Assembly (NCBI GenBank): GCA_019113455.1
Contig: DXHG01000099.1
Coordinates: 1 to 13,420 of the forward strand
DNA length: 13,420 nt
Direction: 5' to 3'
From: Candidatus Treponema faecavium
Lineage (GTDB): Bacteria > Spirochaetota > Spirochaetia > Treponematales > Treponemataceae
Below, in pieces: positions 1 through 7,357 of the stretch. The notes beneath the pieces are model-generated. The model did not search any database. It was not told the DNA's origin and worked only from the letters and a program-made list of their open reading frames with translations. Position 1 is the first letter of the stretch; the number at the start of each line of letters is the position of its first letter. The translations under genes and the position numbers were made by a program.

Positions 1-27
1 CTCCAGCACTGTGGGGTTACAGCCGCA

Positions 28-52
28 TGTTTTGGAACGCAGCTCCAAAACA
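28..52. repeat. 9-bp perfect stem hairpin downstream of the lipoprotein gene
   Basis: TGTTTTGGA (28-36) pairs with TCCAAAACA (44-52) around a 7-base loop. It begins 20 bases past the stop of the lipoprotein gene on the minus strand, so it could end or protect that transcript. No T-run follows on the minus strand, so it is not a textbook intrinsic terminator. Read on the minus strand its loop region is GCTGCG, as in the larger hairpin at 1127-1153, which suggests one family of intergenic palindromes. Confidence 0.6.
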
Positions 53-72
53 CGGCAACTTCAAAATATCAG

Positions 73-886
73 TTACTGCTTGCTGAAAATAGTTAAGTAT
101 CCATATATGTCATACATGGATAATGAAGTATCACCAGTAAGTTCATACCGAAACTTTGTCCGCCAAACATATTGCGTAACAGTGAGAGAGTTTTCATCGC
201 ACACACCGCGGTAAAAAAAGATATTTTGCTTATTACCAATAGAAAGGATTTCTTCTATTGTTAGCAAAAAGTTGCCGTTTCGCATTATAAGCGTAAAACT
301 ATTATCGCTGTCACCATATTCAAGCCCCTCTTGTATACCTGTCCACGTAATTGTTCCGTCATCAGCCGCACGGCGCTCTAACGGCACGTTAGAAGCACCC
401 ATAAGCTCTCCTTCTACATACAGAACATCGCCGTCATACCGCAGCGTATGCAATGCAGTGTCCTCCGTTATATATAAATCAGACAGGTCTGCATCTTTAT
501 ACACAAAATCTGCATCGGCACGCCACGGTCCCATGGGAATACCAGATTCTTCATACCACAAACCGTCATCTCTGAAACTGATCGTATAGTCGCCAAAAAC
601 TTCTTCTCCGGTACTTTCGTCTATACTTTTCTGTTCAACCCACGTACCAAACAGTCTTTCCATGGCGGCTGCATCGCCGGCAGGGCAATGCAGGCAGTGC
701 AATTTCGCTCGACGACGCACCGCCTCCTCCGCTGTTTCCGCCTGTGCTGCCGCCCGGCTCACTGCTTGAAGAAGCATTTCCTCCGGCGGCGTTTTCACAG
801 CCGGTCAGAACAAACACTGCGGCAAGCAGTGCAGCTGCCGCGCGCAGCACCTGCGCCGCGCTGTTTTTTACTAAAGTTCTCTTCAT
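73..886 (-). pseudogene. Lipoprotein with lipocalin-like mature part; reading frame broken once
   Basis: The start is ATG at 886-884, preceded by AAGGAAGG with 8-base spacing; an in-frame GTG at 895 is less likely. The first frame encodes a basic N-terminus, an Ala/Leu/Val-rich hydrophobic segment and the lipobox LTGC, followed by a Ser/Gly-rich linker, so the product would be exported, lipid-modified at Cys and anchored in a membrane. That frame then runs out of register and stops at 635. The mature part continues in another frame from about 685 down to TAA at 73, beginning near MERLFGTW and rich in alternating aromatic and acidic residues, as expected of a beta-sheet, lipocalin-like domain. 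Removing one C from the CCC at 683-685 (GGG on the plus strand) restores a single protein of about 270 residues reading ALPAGDAAAMERLFGTW. It may be a pseudogene, a sequence error or a +1 frameshift site. I recognise no specific function. Confidence 0.7.
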
Positions 887-921
887 AAAAGGCACCTTCC
901 TTTTTCTTAAAATAGCGCCTT

Positions 922-950
922 ATTCTACCCCCCCCCCAATTTCTTGTCAA
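922..950 (-). promoter_or_regulatory. Sigma70-type promoter of the lipoprotein gene with a G10 tract in its spacer
   Basis: On the minus strand TTGACA (950-945, a perfect -35) is followed by AGAAATT plus ten G, then TAGAAT (927-922, 5 of 6 matches to the -10 consensus). The spacer is exactly 17 bases. A transcript would start near 915 and carry a leader of about 30 bases to the ATG at 886. Slippage in the G run would change the -35/-10 spacing and so promoter strength. This is the known mechanism at homopolymer-spacer promoters such as Neisseria porA and opc, and poly-G-controlled promoters are also known for Treponema pallidum tpr genes. Confidence 0.8.
928..937 (-). repeat. Homopolymeric G10 tract (C10 on the plus strand)
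   Basis: Ten consecutive C on the plus strand, that is G10 on the transcribed sense of the lipoprotein promoter, directly upstream of the -10 hexamer. This is a simple-sequence contingency-locus candidate; its exact length here is the one giving the optimal 17-bp spacer. Confidence 0.85.
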
Positions 951-1106
951 GAGGTATATGGCAAAAAACAGGCTTTTTATACGCCGCGCGGCAAAAAAAA
1001 TGCGGTATGGGCGGACAGCTCGCCGCCGAGCGTCAGTCATACTGTTATTCGTCCAGCAATCATGTATTTGCCGTTTATTCGGAAAAACTGTTGGCGATAG
1101 AGGCCT
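951..1106. other. Non-coding part of the intergenic region
   Basis: I see no credible gene here on either strand. Short open frames crossing it lack coding character and ribosome binding sites. Small structures present are the 10-base palindrome GCCGCGCGGC at 983-992 followed by A8, a 5-bp GCTCG/CGAGC hairpin at 1018-1031, and at 1066-1082 a 17-base stretch matching 16 of 17 bases with 1243-1259 in the large palindrome, which looks like a decayed partial copy of that element. Confidence 0.5.
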
Positions 1107-1126
1107 GCAGCTTCGCGGCAAGCTGC
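1107..1126. repeat. 7-bp hairpin, first of a tandem pair
   Basis: GCAGCTT (1107-1113) is complementary to AAGCTGC (1120-1126) with a 6-base loop. It abuts the stronger hairpin at 1127-1153 with no base between them, giving two stacked stem-loops. Confidence 0.6.
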
Positions 1127-1153
1127 CAAGTTTGAGGCTGCGCCTCAAACTTG
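1127..1153. repeat. 12-bp perfect hairpin with 3-base loop
   Basis: CAAGTTTGAGGC (1127-1138) pairs perfectly with GCCTCAAACTTG (1142-1153) across the loop TGC. Neither strand has a T-run behind it, so it is not an obvious intrinsic terminator. The core GGCTGCGCC resembles the loop of the hairpin at 28-52, and the two flank the lipoprotein gene and its promoter. This may be a dispersed intergenic palindrome of this genome. Confidence 0.75.
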
Positions 1154-1195
1154 CAAACAGCGCTTGGATGAACACATCAGCCATATGACAAATAC

Positions 1196-1440
1196 AATTT
1201 TTCCCGATTGCATATTTTACATTTGCCGCTGGCTAAATTTACATTTGCCGTTTATCCGGTAAGAATTTTGCCGCTGGCCAGCGAGACACTTGCAATCGGC
1301 AAACTTTTCATTTGCCGACGGCAAACTAAAAATTTGCCGTCGGCAAGTGCGCCGCTGGCCAGCGGCAAAATTCATGTCTGATAAACGGCAAAATAAAATT
1401 TAGCCATCGGCAAATTTTTATTTTTTAAACGGGAAAATTT
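1196..1440. repeat. Giant imperfect palindrome (about 245 bp, MITE-like) centred on 1318
   Basis: The left arm 1221-1317 aligns without gaps to the reverse complement of 1319-1415, with 80 of 97 positions complementary by hand count. The symmetry axis is base 1318 inside TTTGCCG-A-CGGCAAA. Outside a weakly matching A/T-rich stretch, TTTTCCCG (1199-1206) and CGGGAAAA (1430-1437) pair on the same axis. The arms contain nested palindromes: GCCGCTGGCCAGCGGC (1351-1366), CGCTGGCCAGCG (1272-1283) and TTGCCG-T-CGGCAA (1334-1346). It lies about 100 bp past the end of the GT4 gene and contains no gene. It could be a miniature inverted-repeat element, two copies of a repeat joined head to head, or a structured RNA or DNA site. 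I see no clear target-site duplication. Confidence 0.8.
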
Positions 1441-1445
1441 GAATT

Positions 1446-1474
1446 GCCGGCAGAACATGCACTGCTTTGCCGGC
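1446..1474 (-). terminator. Possible weak terminator hairpin after the GT4 gene
   Basis: GCCGGCA (1446-1452) pairs with TGCCGGC (1468-1474) around a 15-base loop that contains a further GCA/TGC pair. On the minus strand it lies about 70 bases past the GT4 stop and is followed by AATTCAAATTTT, an A/T-rich but imperfect tail. It may end the long minus-strand transcript or may be another TTTGCCGG-type repeat unit. Confidence 0.3.
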
Positions 1475-1542
1475 GTGCGGGGTAAAAGGGGAGTACGTGC
1501 GTTTGGCAGTGAGAGGATGATATGCAGAGAGGCGGGATACGG

Positions 1543-2655
1543 TTATAAGTATGAAGCAGCGGTGAATATTGAGAGAATGTTTTTTGCCGTTTTTTCAAAG
1601 CTGTATATATTTTTTTGTTCTTCCGTGAGATGAATACGTGCAGGAAAGGTGTGCGAAAAGAAGTTATGCAGTTTGGAATACAGATCGGAACTATCTCCTG
1701 CTGTAAAATACGTAACAGGATAGCCGTCATATATTTCTTTGAAAACGGGAATGTCCGATATGAGCGCCGGCGTGCCGCAGTACATCGCTTCAAGCGGCGG
1801 CAAGCCGAACCCTTCGTACAAAGACGGCTGTACAAGCAGTGCTGACGACGCATATACCGTTTGAAGTTCCGTGTCCGAGATATAACCGGTAAAACGGATG
1901 CCTTCTGTATTGCCGGTTTGCAGATACGTATTTATCTGTTCGTCTTTGCTCCTGAAGTTTTCTGCGCTGCCTACAACGAGAAGCTCTATATCGGGATAGT
2001 TTTGTCTGAGTTTCTTGAATGCGGGTATTAAAACCGCAAGCCCTTTATGTCTTTTTATGTTGCCGACAAACAGGATTGTGCGCTGTACCGGCGGCGGCTC
2101 TATTTGTTTGCGTAAGTATGCGGATACTGCGTCATATACAACATGTATCGGTTTTTTGCAGCCCAGATAAAACTGTATTCTGTCTTTGGAAAACCGAGAT
2201 ACTGTAAAGAGCGCCTGCGCTTTTGCGTAGGCCCGCCGGTAAAAAAACATGCGCAGCGCAAGTCCCAGCCGGGAGGTCAATTCCGGCATATCGGGAAAAA
2301 TGATGTCATGAATGGTGATATATATCGGTATCCGTATCCCGCATGGCACATTGCAATACGGGGTAAAATACACATCGCAGCGGTTTATCTGCTTCAGGAT
2401 GCGCTTGGGAAAACAAACCATTTCTTTTACGGAAAACGGTTTACAATCGCAATTAATAATCGTGGTTGTCTGGGAATTTACGTCGGTGCCATTACCAGGT
2501 GCTTGCCTTATATACGGAAACAGACCGGTTATAGTGCGCGTATTCCCAATAAGGACAAATATGTTGTCTGTCTTTAACATACAGGCAAGCGTTTCTCGGA
2601 GAAACACGCCGATTCCGCTTGCTGTTATCATTCGGCAGTCAATCGCAATGCGCAT
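1543..2655 (-). CDS. GT4-family glycosyltransferase (GT-B fold), last gene of the cluster
   Basis: A 370-residue cytoplasmic, probably membrane-associated, retaining glycosyltransferase that would transfer a sugar from a nucleotide-sugar donor to a growing glycan. The N-terminal domain opens with MRIAIDCRMITASGIGVFLRE, the acceptor-side signature of mannosyltransferase-like GT4 enzymes, and contains ITIHDIIFPDMPE at about 113-125. The C-terminal donor domain starts at about 193 with RTILFVGNIKRHKG, and the catalytic EX7E pair is E281 and E289 in YEGFGLPPLE. The ATG at 2655 is preceded by AGGA with 9-base spacing. It lies 55 bases after nrdB with no terminator between them, so it is probably co-transcribed with nrdB. 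It appears intact and full length. Donor and acceptor cannot be read from the sequence. Confidence 0.9.
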   Translation of the reverse strand: MRIAIDCRMITASGIGVFLRETLACMLKTDNIFVLIGNTRTITGLFPYIRQAPGNGTDVNSQTTTIINCDCKPFSVKEMVCFPKRILKQINRCDVYFTPYCNVPCGIRIPIYITIHDIIFPDMPELTSRLGLALRMFFYRRAYAKAQALFTVSRFSKDRIQFYLGCKKPIHVVYDAVSAYLRKQIEPPPVQRTILFVGNIKRHKGLAVLIPAFKKLRQNYPDIELLVVGSAENFRSKDEQINTYLQTGNTEGIRFTGYISDTELQTVYASSALLVQPSLYEGFGLPPLEAMYCGTPALISDIPVFKEIYDGYPVTYFTAGDSSDLYSKLHNFFSHTFPARIHLTEEQKNIYSFEKTAKNILSIFTAASYL

Positions 2656-2710
2656 TAGTATATATCCTGGTCATGCATTTATGTTAAGTCTGCGCGGCGT
2701 GTGTGTGCTG

Positions 2711-3754
2711 CTAGAGATCGTCTACGAGCGCGGTGCTCTTGGCGTAGGCCGTGGAACGCGCTTCAAAGAAGTCGGTCTTTACCATGTTGGCGTTCGCGTA
2801 GCTGCTCACCCATGCCATGTCAGGCGGTTCGTCGGTATAGCCCGAGTAGAGCGGCGCAAACTCAAGCGCCGTCCAGCGCAGGTTGCCTAAGTATTTGATA
2901 TAATCTTCGATCATTTTGGAAGTAAGGCCAGCTATATTGTCTCCGATGACGTACTGTCCCCAGGCTATTTCCTGGCGCACGCCTTCGAGCATGAGGTTCC
3001 GGTATGCTTCGACATACTGCGGCTCAAACAATTCCGGCTCTTCTTTTTTCAGCTCCAATATGATGTTCCGGAACAGCCAGAGGTGCGTGTTTTCGTCGCG
3101 GTTGATGTACCTGATTTCCTGCGCCGAGCCGGGCATCTTGCCGTTCCGTGACAGGTTGTAAAAAAACATAAAGCCTGAATAAAAGTAAATGCCTTCAAGA
3201 ATATAGTTCGCAATAAGCGATTTCATAAAGTGGAATCGGTCGCGGTTGACCTGGAAATCGTTGTAGCAGCCGCCGATAAATGTGTTGCGCTTAAGCAGAT
3301 GCTCGTCTGTCTTCCACTGATACAAAATGTCGTTGCGCTGGTCGGGTGAGCAGATAGTGTCGAGCATGTAGGAGTAGCTTTGCGAATGTATGCTTTCCTG
3401 AAATGTCTGTATGCTCAGGCACAGGTTTACTTCGTTTGCGGTGATGTATTCTCCCACGTTGGGAAGATTTGCCGTCTGTATTGAGTCGAGGAATATTAAA
3501 AACGACAGGATTTTGTCATATGCCGTGCGTTCGTGAATGTCGAGGCGCGGATAGTCTTTGCAGTCCTGATTGAGGTTTATTTCTTCCGGTATCCAGAAGT
3601 TATTCATCGCCTGTCGGTACCAGTCCGACACCCAGCCGTATTTCATGTTGTTGAAATCATTGAGGTTTGTCGTGTTGCCGCCGATCATGCGCCGTTTTCT
3701 GAGTTCCGTGTCGCCGTCCGGATTGAATAACGGGCGTCTGATAATATCGTTCAT
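2711..3754 (-). CDS. nrdB: Ribonucleoside-diphosphate reductase, class Ia beta subunit
   Basis: The small subunit of aerobic class Ia ribonucleotide reductase; it houses the diferric-tyrosyl radical that starts reduction of ribonucleotides in NrdA. All expected ligands are visible: D90, E120, H123 (ESIHSQSY), E187, and E221/H224 (RDENTH). The radical tyrosine is Y127, four residues after H123, so this is not the Phe-bearing class Ic type of Chlamydia. The 347-residue length is usual for the spirochaete and chlamydial subgroup. The ATG at 3754 has AAGGAG 10 bases upstream and follows nrdA by 46 bases, so the pair is one operon. The C-terminal tail, ending STALVDDL, would dock to NrdA. The gene is intact, with GC-rich codon use like nrdA. 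Confidence 0.97.
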   Translation of the reverse strand: MNDIIRRPLFNPDGDTELRKRRMIGGNTTNLNDFNNMKYGWVSDWYRQAMNNFWIPEEINLNQDCKDYPRLDIHERTAYDKILSFLIFLDSIQTANLPNVGEYITANEVNLCLSIQTFQESIHSQSYSYMLDTICSPDQRNDILYQWKTDEHLLKRNTFIGGCYNDFQVNRDRFHFMKSLIANYILEGIYFYSGFMFFYNLSRNGKMPGSAQEIRYINRDENTHLWLFRNIILELKKEEPELFEPQYVEAYRNLMLEGVRQEIAWGQYVIGDNIAGLTSKMIEDYIKYLGNLRWTALEFAPLYSGYTDEPPDMAWVSSYANANMVKTDFFEARSTAYAKSTALVDDL

Positions 3755-3800
3755 GAGTGCAGTTCTCCTTATGACAGGTATATTATTATTGTGGTATAGA

Positions 3801-6317
3801 TTATGCGGAACAGCTGTCGCATTCTTCTACTTCGAGCGACTTGCTGCGCACATAATAGACGGTTTTTACTCCGCATTCCCACGCGAGCAGGTACAGGTTA
3901 AGCACCTGCCGCATGGTGTAGTCGTTGGTGATATAGAAATTCATGCTCTGCGCCTGATCGATATGGCGCTGGCGCACGCCGCACGCGCGCACGGACCATG
4001 TCTGGTCAATCTGGTGCGCGCTTTTATAGTACCACCAGGTTGCAGGCGATAAATCAGGCGCCGTGCGGGTAAGCATATAGCCTTTTTTTTCTTCAAGGAA
4101 CCATCGGTTCATAACCGGATCAATGCCGGGCGTAGTGCCTGCGATAATGCTTGTCGAGCTTGTCGGCGCCACAGCGAGCAGGTATGCGTTTCGTATGCCG
4201 TGTTCCGCAACCTGCCGGGCAAGCTCCCGCCACGCAGGCGAATCATAGCGCCGCTTGGTAAAATACGCGCCGGTCTGCCAATCCGATCCTGCAAAATATT
4301 CGTAGCGGCCTTTTTCTGCCGCGTTCTCGCAGCTTGCCTGAATTGCTGCAAAATTGATTGTTTCAAAGACGGAATCAGCAAACGAGAGATGTTCCTCGCT
4401 TTCCCACGAGATGCCGTTTTTGGCAAGCGCGTGATGCCAGCCGCTCACTCCGAGCCCTATCGGGCGGTATTGTTTATTGGTGATTTCTGCATACGGCACG
4501 GGATAAAAGTTCAGATCGATAACGTTGTCAAGCGCGCGCACGGCGGTTTTTACGACGGAAGAAAGATACGCGCTGTCCTTTACCGGTATGTTGCCGAGGC
4601 TGAGCGACGCGAGGTTGCAGACGACAAACTGACCCGGCCGTGTTGTTGTTACGACGACTGTTTCTCCGTTCTGCGTCTGCACGTGCGTGGATACGGTCTG
4701 TATCTGCGCCATGTTCTGCGCTATTTCTGTGCAGAGATTAGAGCAGTAAATCACTCCCTGATGCGGGTTTGGGTTGGCGCGGTTTACCGTGTCGCGGTTA
4801 AACGCAAACGGCGTGCCGGTTTCTACGGCTGATTTAAGAATAAGGCGGATAAGCTCTTTAAGCTGTATGCTGCGCTTTTTTATTCTGCTGTCATGCACGC
4901 AGTCCCAGTAGCGTTTTTCCCATTCGGCTCCCCAGGAGTCTTCCAGATGATAGCCTTTTATTGTCCATATTTCGTGCGGACACATGAGGTACCAGTCCTG
5001 CTCCAGGTTTTCTTTTGCGAGCTTCCAGAACAGATCGGGGTAGCACACTGCGGGGAATACGTCATGGGCTTTCATGCGGTCGTCGCCGTTATTGGTGCGC
5101 AGATTAAGGAATTCCGGCAGATCGCGGTGCCATGCGTCAAGATATACCGCGACTGCGCCTGCGCGTACGCCGAGCTGGTCTACGGCGACTGCTGTGTCGT
5201 TGACGAGTTTTATCCAGCGGATAATGCCGCCGGCGGCTCCTTCAAAGCCCCTGATCGTAGAGCCTGCGGCGCGTACTTTGCCGAAATACATTCCCATGCC
5301 GCCGCCGAATTTGGATACTTTTGCGAAATTATCAAGCGAGCGGTAAATGCCGTTGAGGCTGTCGGGCACGGTGTCGATAAAGCAGGAAGAAAGCTGGTGA
5401 TACGGTTTGCGTGCGTTGGCGAGGGTAGGGGTTGCCATCGTTACTTCCATGCGCGAAAGCATGTCGTAAAACTTGCGTACCCATGTCATGCGGTCTGTTT
5501 TTTCCTGCATTGCCAGATGCAGCGCGATGCCTAAAAACAGTTCCTGCGGCGTTTCAAGCGGTATGTGGCTGCGCGTATTGATGACGTAGCGCTTTAAAAG
5601 CAGATCAAGCCCTGAGTACGTAAAGAGGTTGTCCCGTTCAGGAACAAGCATCTGTTCCGCCTGTTCTATTTCTGCGCGGCTGTACGCAGCAAGGATATAG
5701 TCTCCGTAAAGGTTTTCCTGCGTCAGATACGTGATTTTTTCAAACAGGTTTTTTATGCCGCGGTTATGCAGTTCCTGCTGCAGGCGCTGGCGGAATGAAT
5801 GATTTAAAAGCCTGCCTGCGATAAACTCCCACTGCGGCGCTTCAGGGCTTATGAGCTCAACGGCGGCGCGTACTAACGCAGCATAGCGGTCCTGCTGCTG
5901 CATATGCTCCTTTATAAAGGAAGCAAATTTAACGGCAAGGATATGCAGCGAATATGATTCTCCGCTGTAGGACCGCTGAATGCCGGCAAGCGGTTCGTCA
6001 AGCGACGGATCCTGGGCGAGCTTTACTATTTCTTTGCGGGCTGCGCGCAGTTCCGAGCGTTTCTGCCGGAACAGGATATAGCTTTTGGCTTCGGCAAAGT
6101 AGCCGTGCTGCATGAGCGTTTCTTCTACGATATCCTGTATCGTTTCTACGCTCTTGTTGTCCGTGTGTGAAAGTTTTTCTTCCACCGATGCGAGCAGCCG
6201 CGCAAGGATTTCCTGATTGACTGTGTTTCCGGTGCTTTGGAACGCTTTTGCCATTGCGTTCGTGATTTTTTGCCCGTTATAGGTTTCCGTTGTTCCTGTC
6301 CGTTTGATGATGTGCAT
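3801..6317 (-). CDS. nrdA: Ribonucleoside-diphosphate reductase, class Ia alpha subunit, with ATP cone
   Basis: The catalytic subunit, which reduces ribonucleoside diphosphates to deoxy forms for DNA synthesis. The N-terminal 90 or so residues form an ATP-cone (MHIIKRTGTTETYNGQKI), the allosteric activity switch. The catalytic core shows C312 (SSCFID) and C567 (VVCNLASL) as the redox pair, and N527/C529/E531 (NLCTE) as the radical and substrate site. P718 lies in the phosphate-binding loop APTSSTS, and Y821-Y822 in VYYVRS relay the radical from NrdB. The C-terminal CDSC (C833, C836) is the shuttle pair for thioredoxin or glutaredoxin. The 838 residues are longer than the E. coli protein but match treponemal size as I recall it. 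The start codon follows the GT8-like gene by 8 bases with only a weak, distant GGA, so translation may depend on the upstream gene. I saw no NrdR-box pair upstream. Confidence 0.97.
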   Translation of the reverse strand: MHIIKRTGTTETYNGQKITNAMAKAFQSTGNTVNQEILARLLASVEEKLSHTDNKSVETIQDIVEETLMQHGYFAEAKSYILFRQKRSELRAARKEIVKLAQDPSLDEPLAGIQRSYSGESYSLHILAVKFASFIKEHMQQQDRYAALVRAAVELISPEAPQWEFIAGRLLNHSFRQRLQQELHNRGIKNLFEKITYLTQENLYGDYILAAYSRAEIEQAEQMLVPERDNLFTYSGLDLLLKRYVINTRSHIPLETPQELFLGIALHLAMQEKTDRMTWVRKFYDMLSRMEVTMATPTLANARKPYHQLSSCFIDTVPDSLNGIYRSLDNFAKVSKFGGGMGMYFGKVRAAGSTIRGFEGAAGGIIRWIKLVNDTAVAVDQLGVRAGAVAVYLDAWHRDLPEFLNLRTNNGDDRMKAHDVFPAVCYPDLFWKLAKENLEQDWYLMCPHEIWTIKGYHLEDSWGAEWEKRYWDCVHDSRIKKRSIQLKELIRLILKSAVETGTPFAFNRDTVNRANPNPHQGVIYCSNLCTEIAQNMAQIQTVSTHVQTQNGETVVVTTTRPGQFVVCNLASLSLGNIPVKDSAYLSSVVKTAVRALDNVIDLNFYPVPYAEITNKQYRPIGLGVSGWHHALAKNGISWESEEHLSFADSVFETINFAAIQASCENAAEKGRYEYFAGSDWQTGAYFTKRRYDSPAWRELARQVAEHGIRNAYLLAVAPTSSTSIIAGTTPGIDPVMNRWFLEEKKGYMLTRTAPDLSPATWWYYKSAHQIDQTWSVRACGVRQRHIDQAQSMNFYITNDYTMRQVLNLYLLAWECGVKTVYYVRSKSLEVEECDSCSA

Positions 6318-6325
6318 ATTATGTG

Positions 6326-7357
6326 TTATGCGTCCTTTATATGTGGATTATGGATGCGGCCGTTTACTATTCGTTTTAACCAGCGCAGTTTTTGAAAAAT
6401 GCTTGTTAAACAGCCGGCTATGCATTTTATCAGAATATTGTTGTTTTGGGAACGAAAGAGTTTTTGCGCAAGGCGAAATAGATATGATTTAAAGAATGGC
6501 GTTGGCGGGAAAATAAATGCAGATTGCAGCAATGCCTGTTCCGGCGCAGCAACCAAACGGGTGAGTTCTTCTGGAATATCTCCTGCAGCTTTAATCATCT
6601 CTGCTGTGTGCGGATCACTAAAAATACATATGTCTTTATTTTCAGGCTGCATCGCAAAAATACTTGAAAAATAGTGCATTATTTTCATGTGCCGTATGTA
6701 TCGCACGGTATATAGCGCTTGTGTGTTATATATATCAGGCATCAGATGAATCGTGTCAGGATAGAGTTCCCGTGTGAGCTCTAATGTCGGTTGGTCTTGT
6801 GTTGTTATAGAACTGTATTCTATATATAAGGCGTTCCATTTATTAAAAAAAGCGTGCGCGTCAGGCATGTCTCTGACAAAGAGTACGCCGCTGTTAAAGT
6901 AGCCTTTTGATATATCAGGATTTGCATGAACCGTTTTGAGATCCATGAGCGCGCTGTTTTTTTTTGGATGGGTTTCCAGTGTCGTATGTAAGTCATATAC
7001 GGCAGATATCGGCGCCTGCGTAATATCGGTAAGCTCAGAGAGATCTCCGCAGACAACCGTATCTGAATCTATAAACAAAAAATCGCCGCTTATTAAACTG
7101 CGCAGGTTTGTTTTGAGCAGGCGGGAACGAACTTTCTGCGAATATTTTTTATCGAGCGGAACGGTAATGTGTTTATCCGTATATAACAGAATATTTTTTC
7201 TATTTCCGGTCAGAGACGCGGCAGTTGTATCATCCGTAATAAGCGTAATATGCGCATCCGGCATATAGTATTTTGCCGAATACATTGAAAGCAGTGTCTG
7301 TTCAAGATATGTGTCTGTTTCAGAAGACGTGAGCACATACGCGAGCTTAAAATCCAC
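6326..7357 (-). CDS. GT8-like (GT-A fold) glycosyltransferase
   Basis: A 343-residue protein of the nucleotide-diphospho-sugar transferase type. It opens with KLAYVLTSSETDTYLEQTLL, has a Rossmann-like nucleotide-binding half, and shows the metal-binding DXD as D97-S-D99 in FLFIDSDTVVCGDL. A conserved GYFNSGVLF motif and DQPTLEL follow, as in GT8 and related retaining enzymes. The last 80 residues are hydrophobic and basic and may hold the protein at the membrane. The start is GTG at 7357, directly after the TAA of the UDP-glucose dehydrogenase gene, with GGAG 10 bases upstream. That tight junction argues for translational coupling, and the neighbour could supply UDP-glucuronate as donor, though this is inference. 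nrdA starts 8 bases after its stop. Confidence 0.85.
   Translation of the reverse strand: MDFKLAYVLTSSETDTYLEQTLLSMYSAKYYMPDAHITLITDDTTAASLTGNRKNILLYTDKHITVPLDKKYSQKVRSRLLKTNLRSLISGDFLFIDSDTVVCGDLSELTDITQAPISAVYDLHTTLETHPKKNSALMDLKTVHANPDISKGYFNSGVLFVRDMPDAHAFFNKWNALYIEYSSITTQDQPTLELTRELYPDTIHLMPDIYNTQALYTVRYIRHMKIMHYFSSIFAMQPENKDICIFSDPHTAEMIKAAGDIPEELTRLVAAPEQALLQSAFIFPPTPFFKSYLFRLAQKLFRSQNNNILIKCIAGCLTSIFQKLRWLKRIVNGRIHNPHIKDA

Noticed and set aside
73..798. 241-codon frame taken as an independent cytoplasmic protein
   Set aside because: Its first 35 or so codons are only the other-frame reading of the Ser/Gly-rich linker. The mature domain needs the lipoprotein signal from the upstream frame, so it is reported as one broken gene.
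795..1184. 129-codon open frame on the minus strand across the lipoprotein promoter
   Set aside because: Basic, Arg/Cys-rich shadow sequence with no ribosome binding site; it runs over the promoter, the G10 tract and the lipoprotein start.
1219..1417. CRISPR-like array of TTTGCCG words
   Set aside because: The words are in both orientations, spacings are irregular and there are no constant-length spacers; the symmetry is that of a palindrome.
1196..1440. Insertion sequence or transposase remnant
   Set aside because: No frame in the region gives transposase-like protein and there is no evident target duplication, so only a MITE-like non-coding element is proposed.
4200..5534. Two long plus-strand open frames (4200-4832 and 4893-5534) opposite nrdA
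   Set aside because: Antisense shadows of a GC-rich, highly conserved gene; composition is Cys/Arg/Phe-rich with no domains.
6317..6420. NrdR-box pair upstream of nrdA
   Set aside because: No sequence close to ACACWATATATWGTGT was found; ACACATAATATG near the start matches too poorly.
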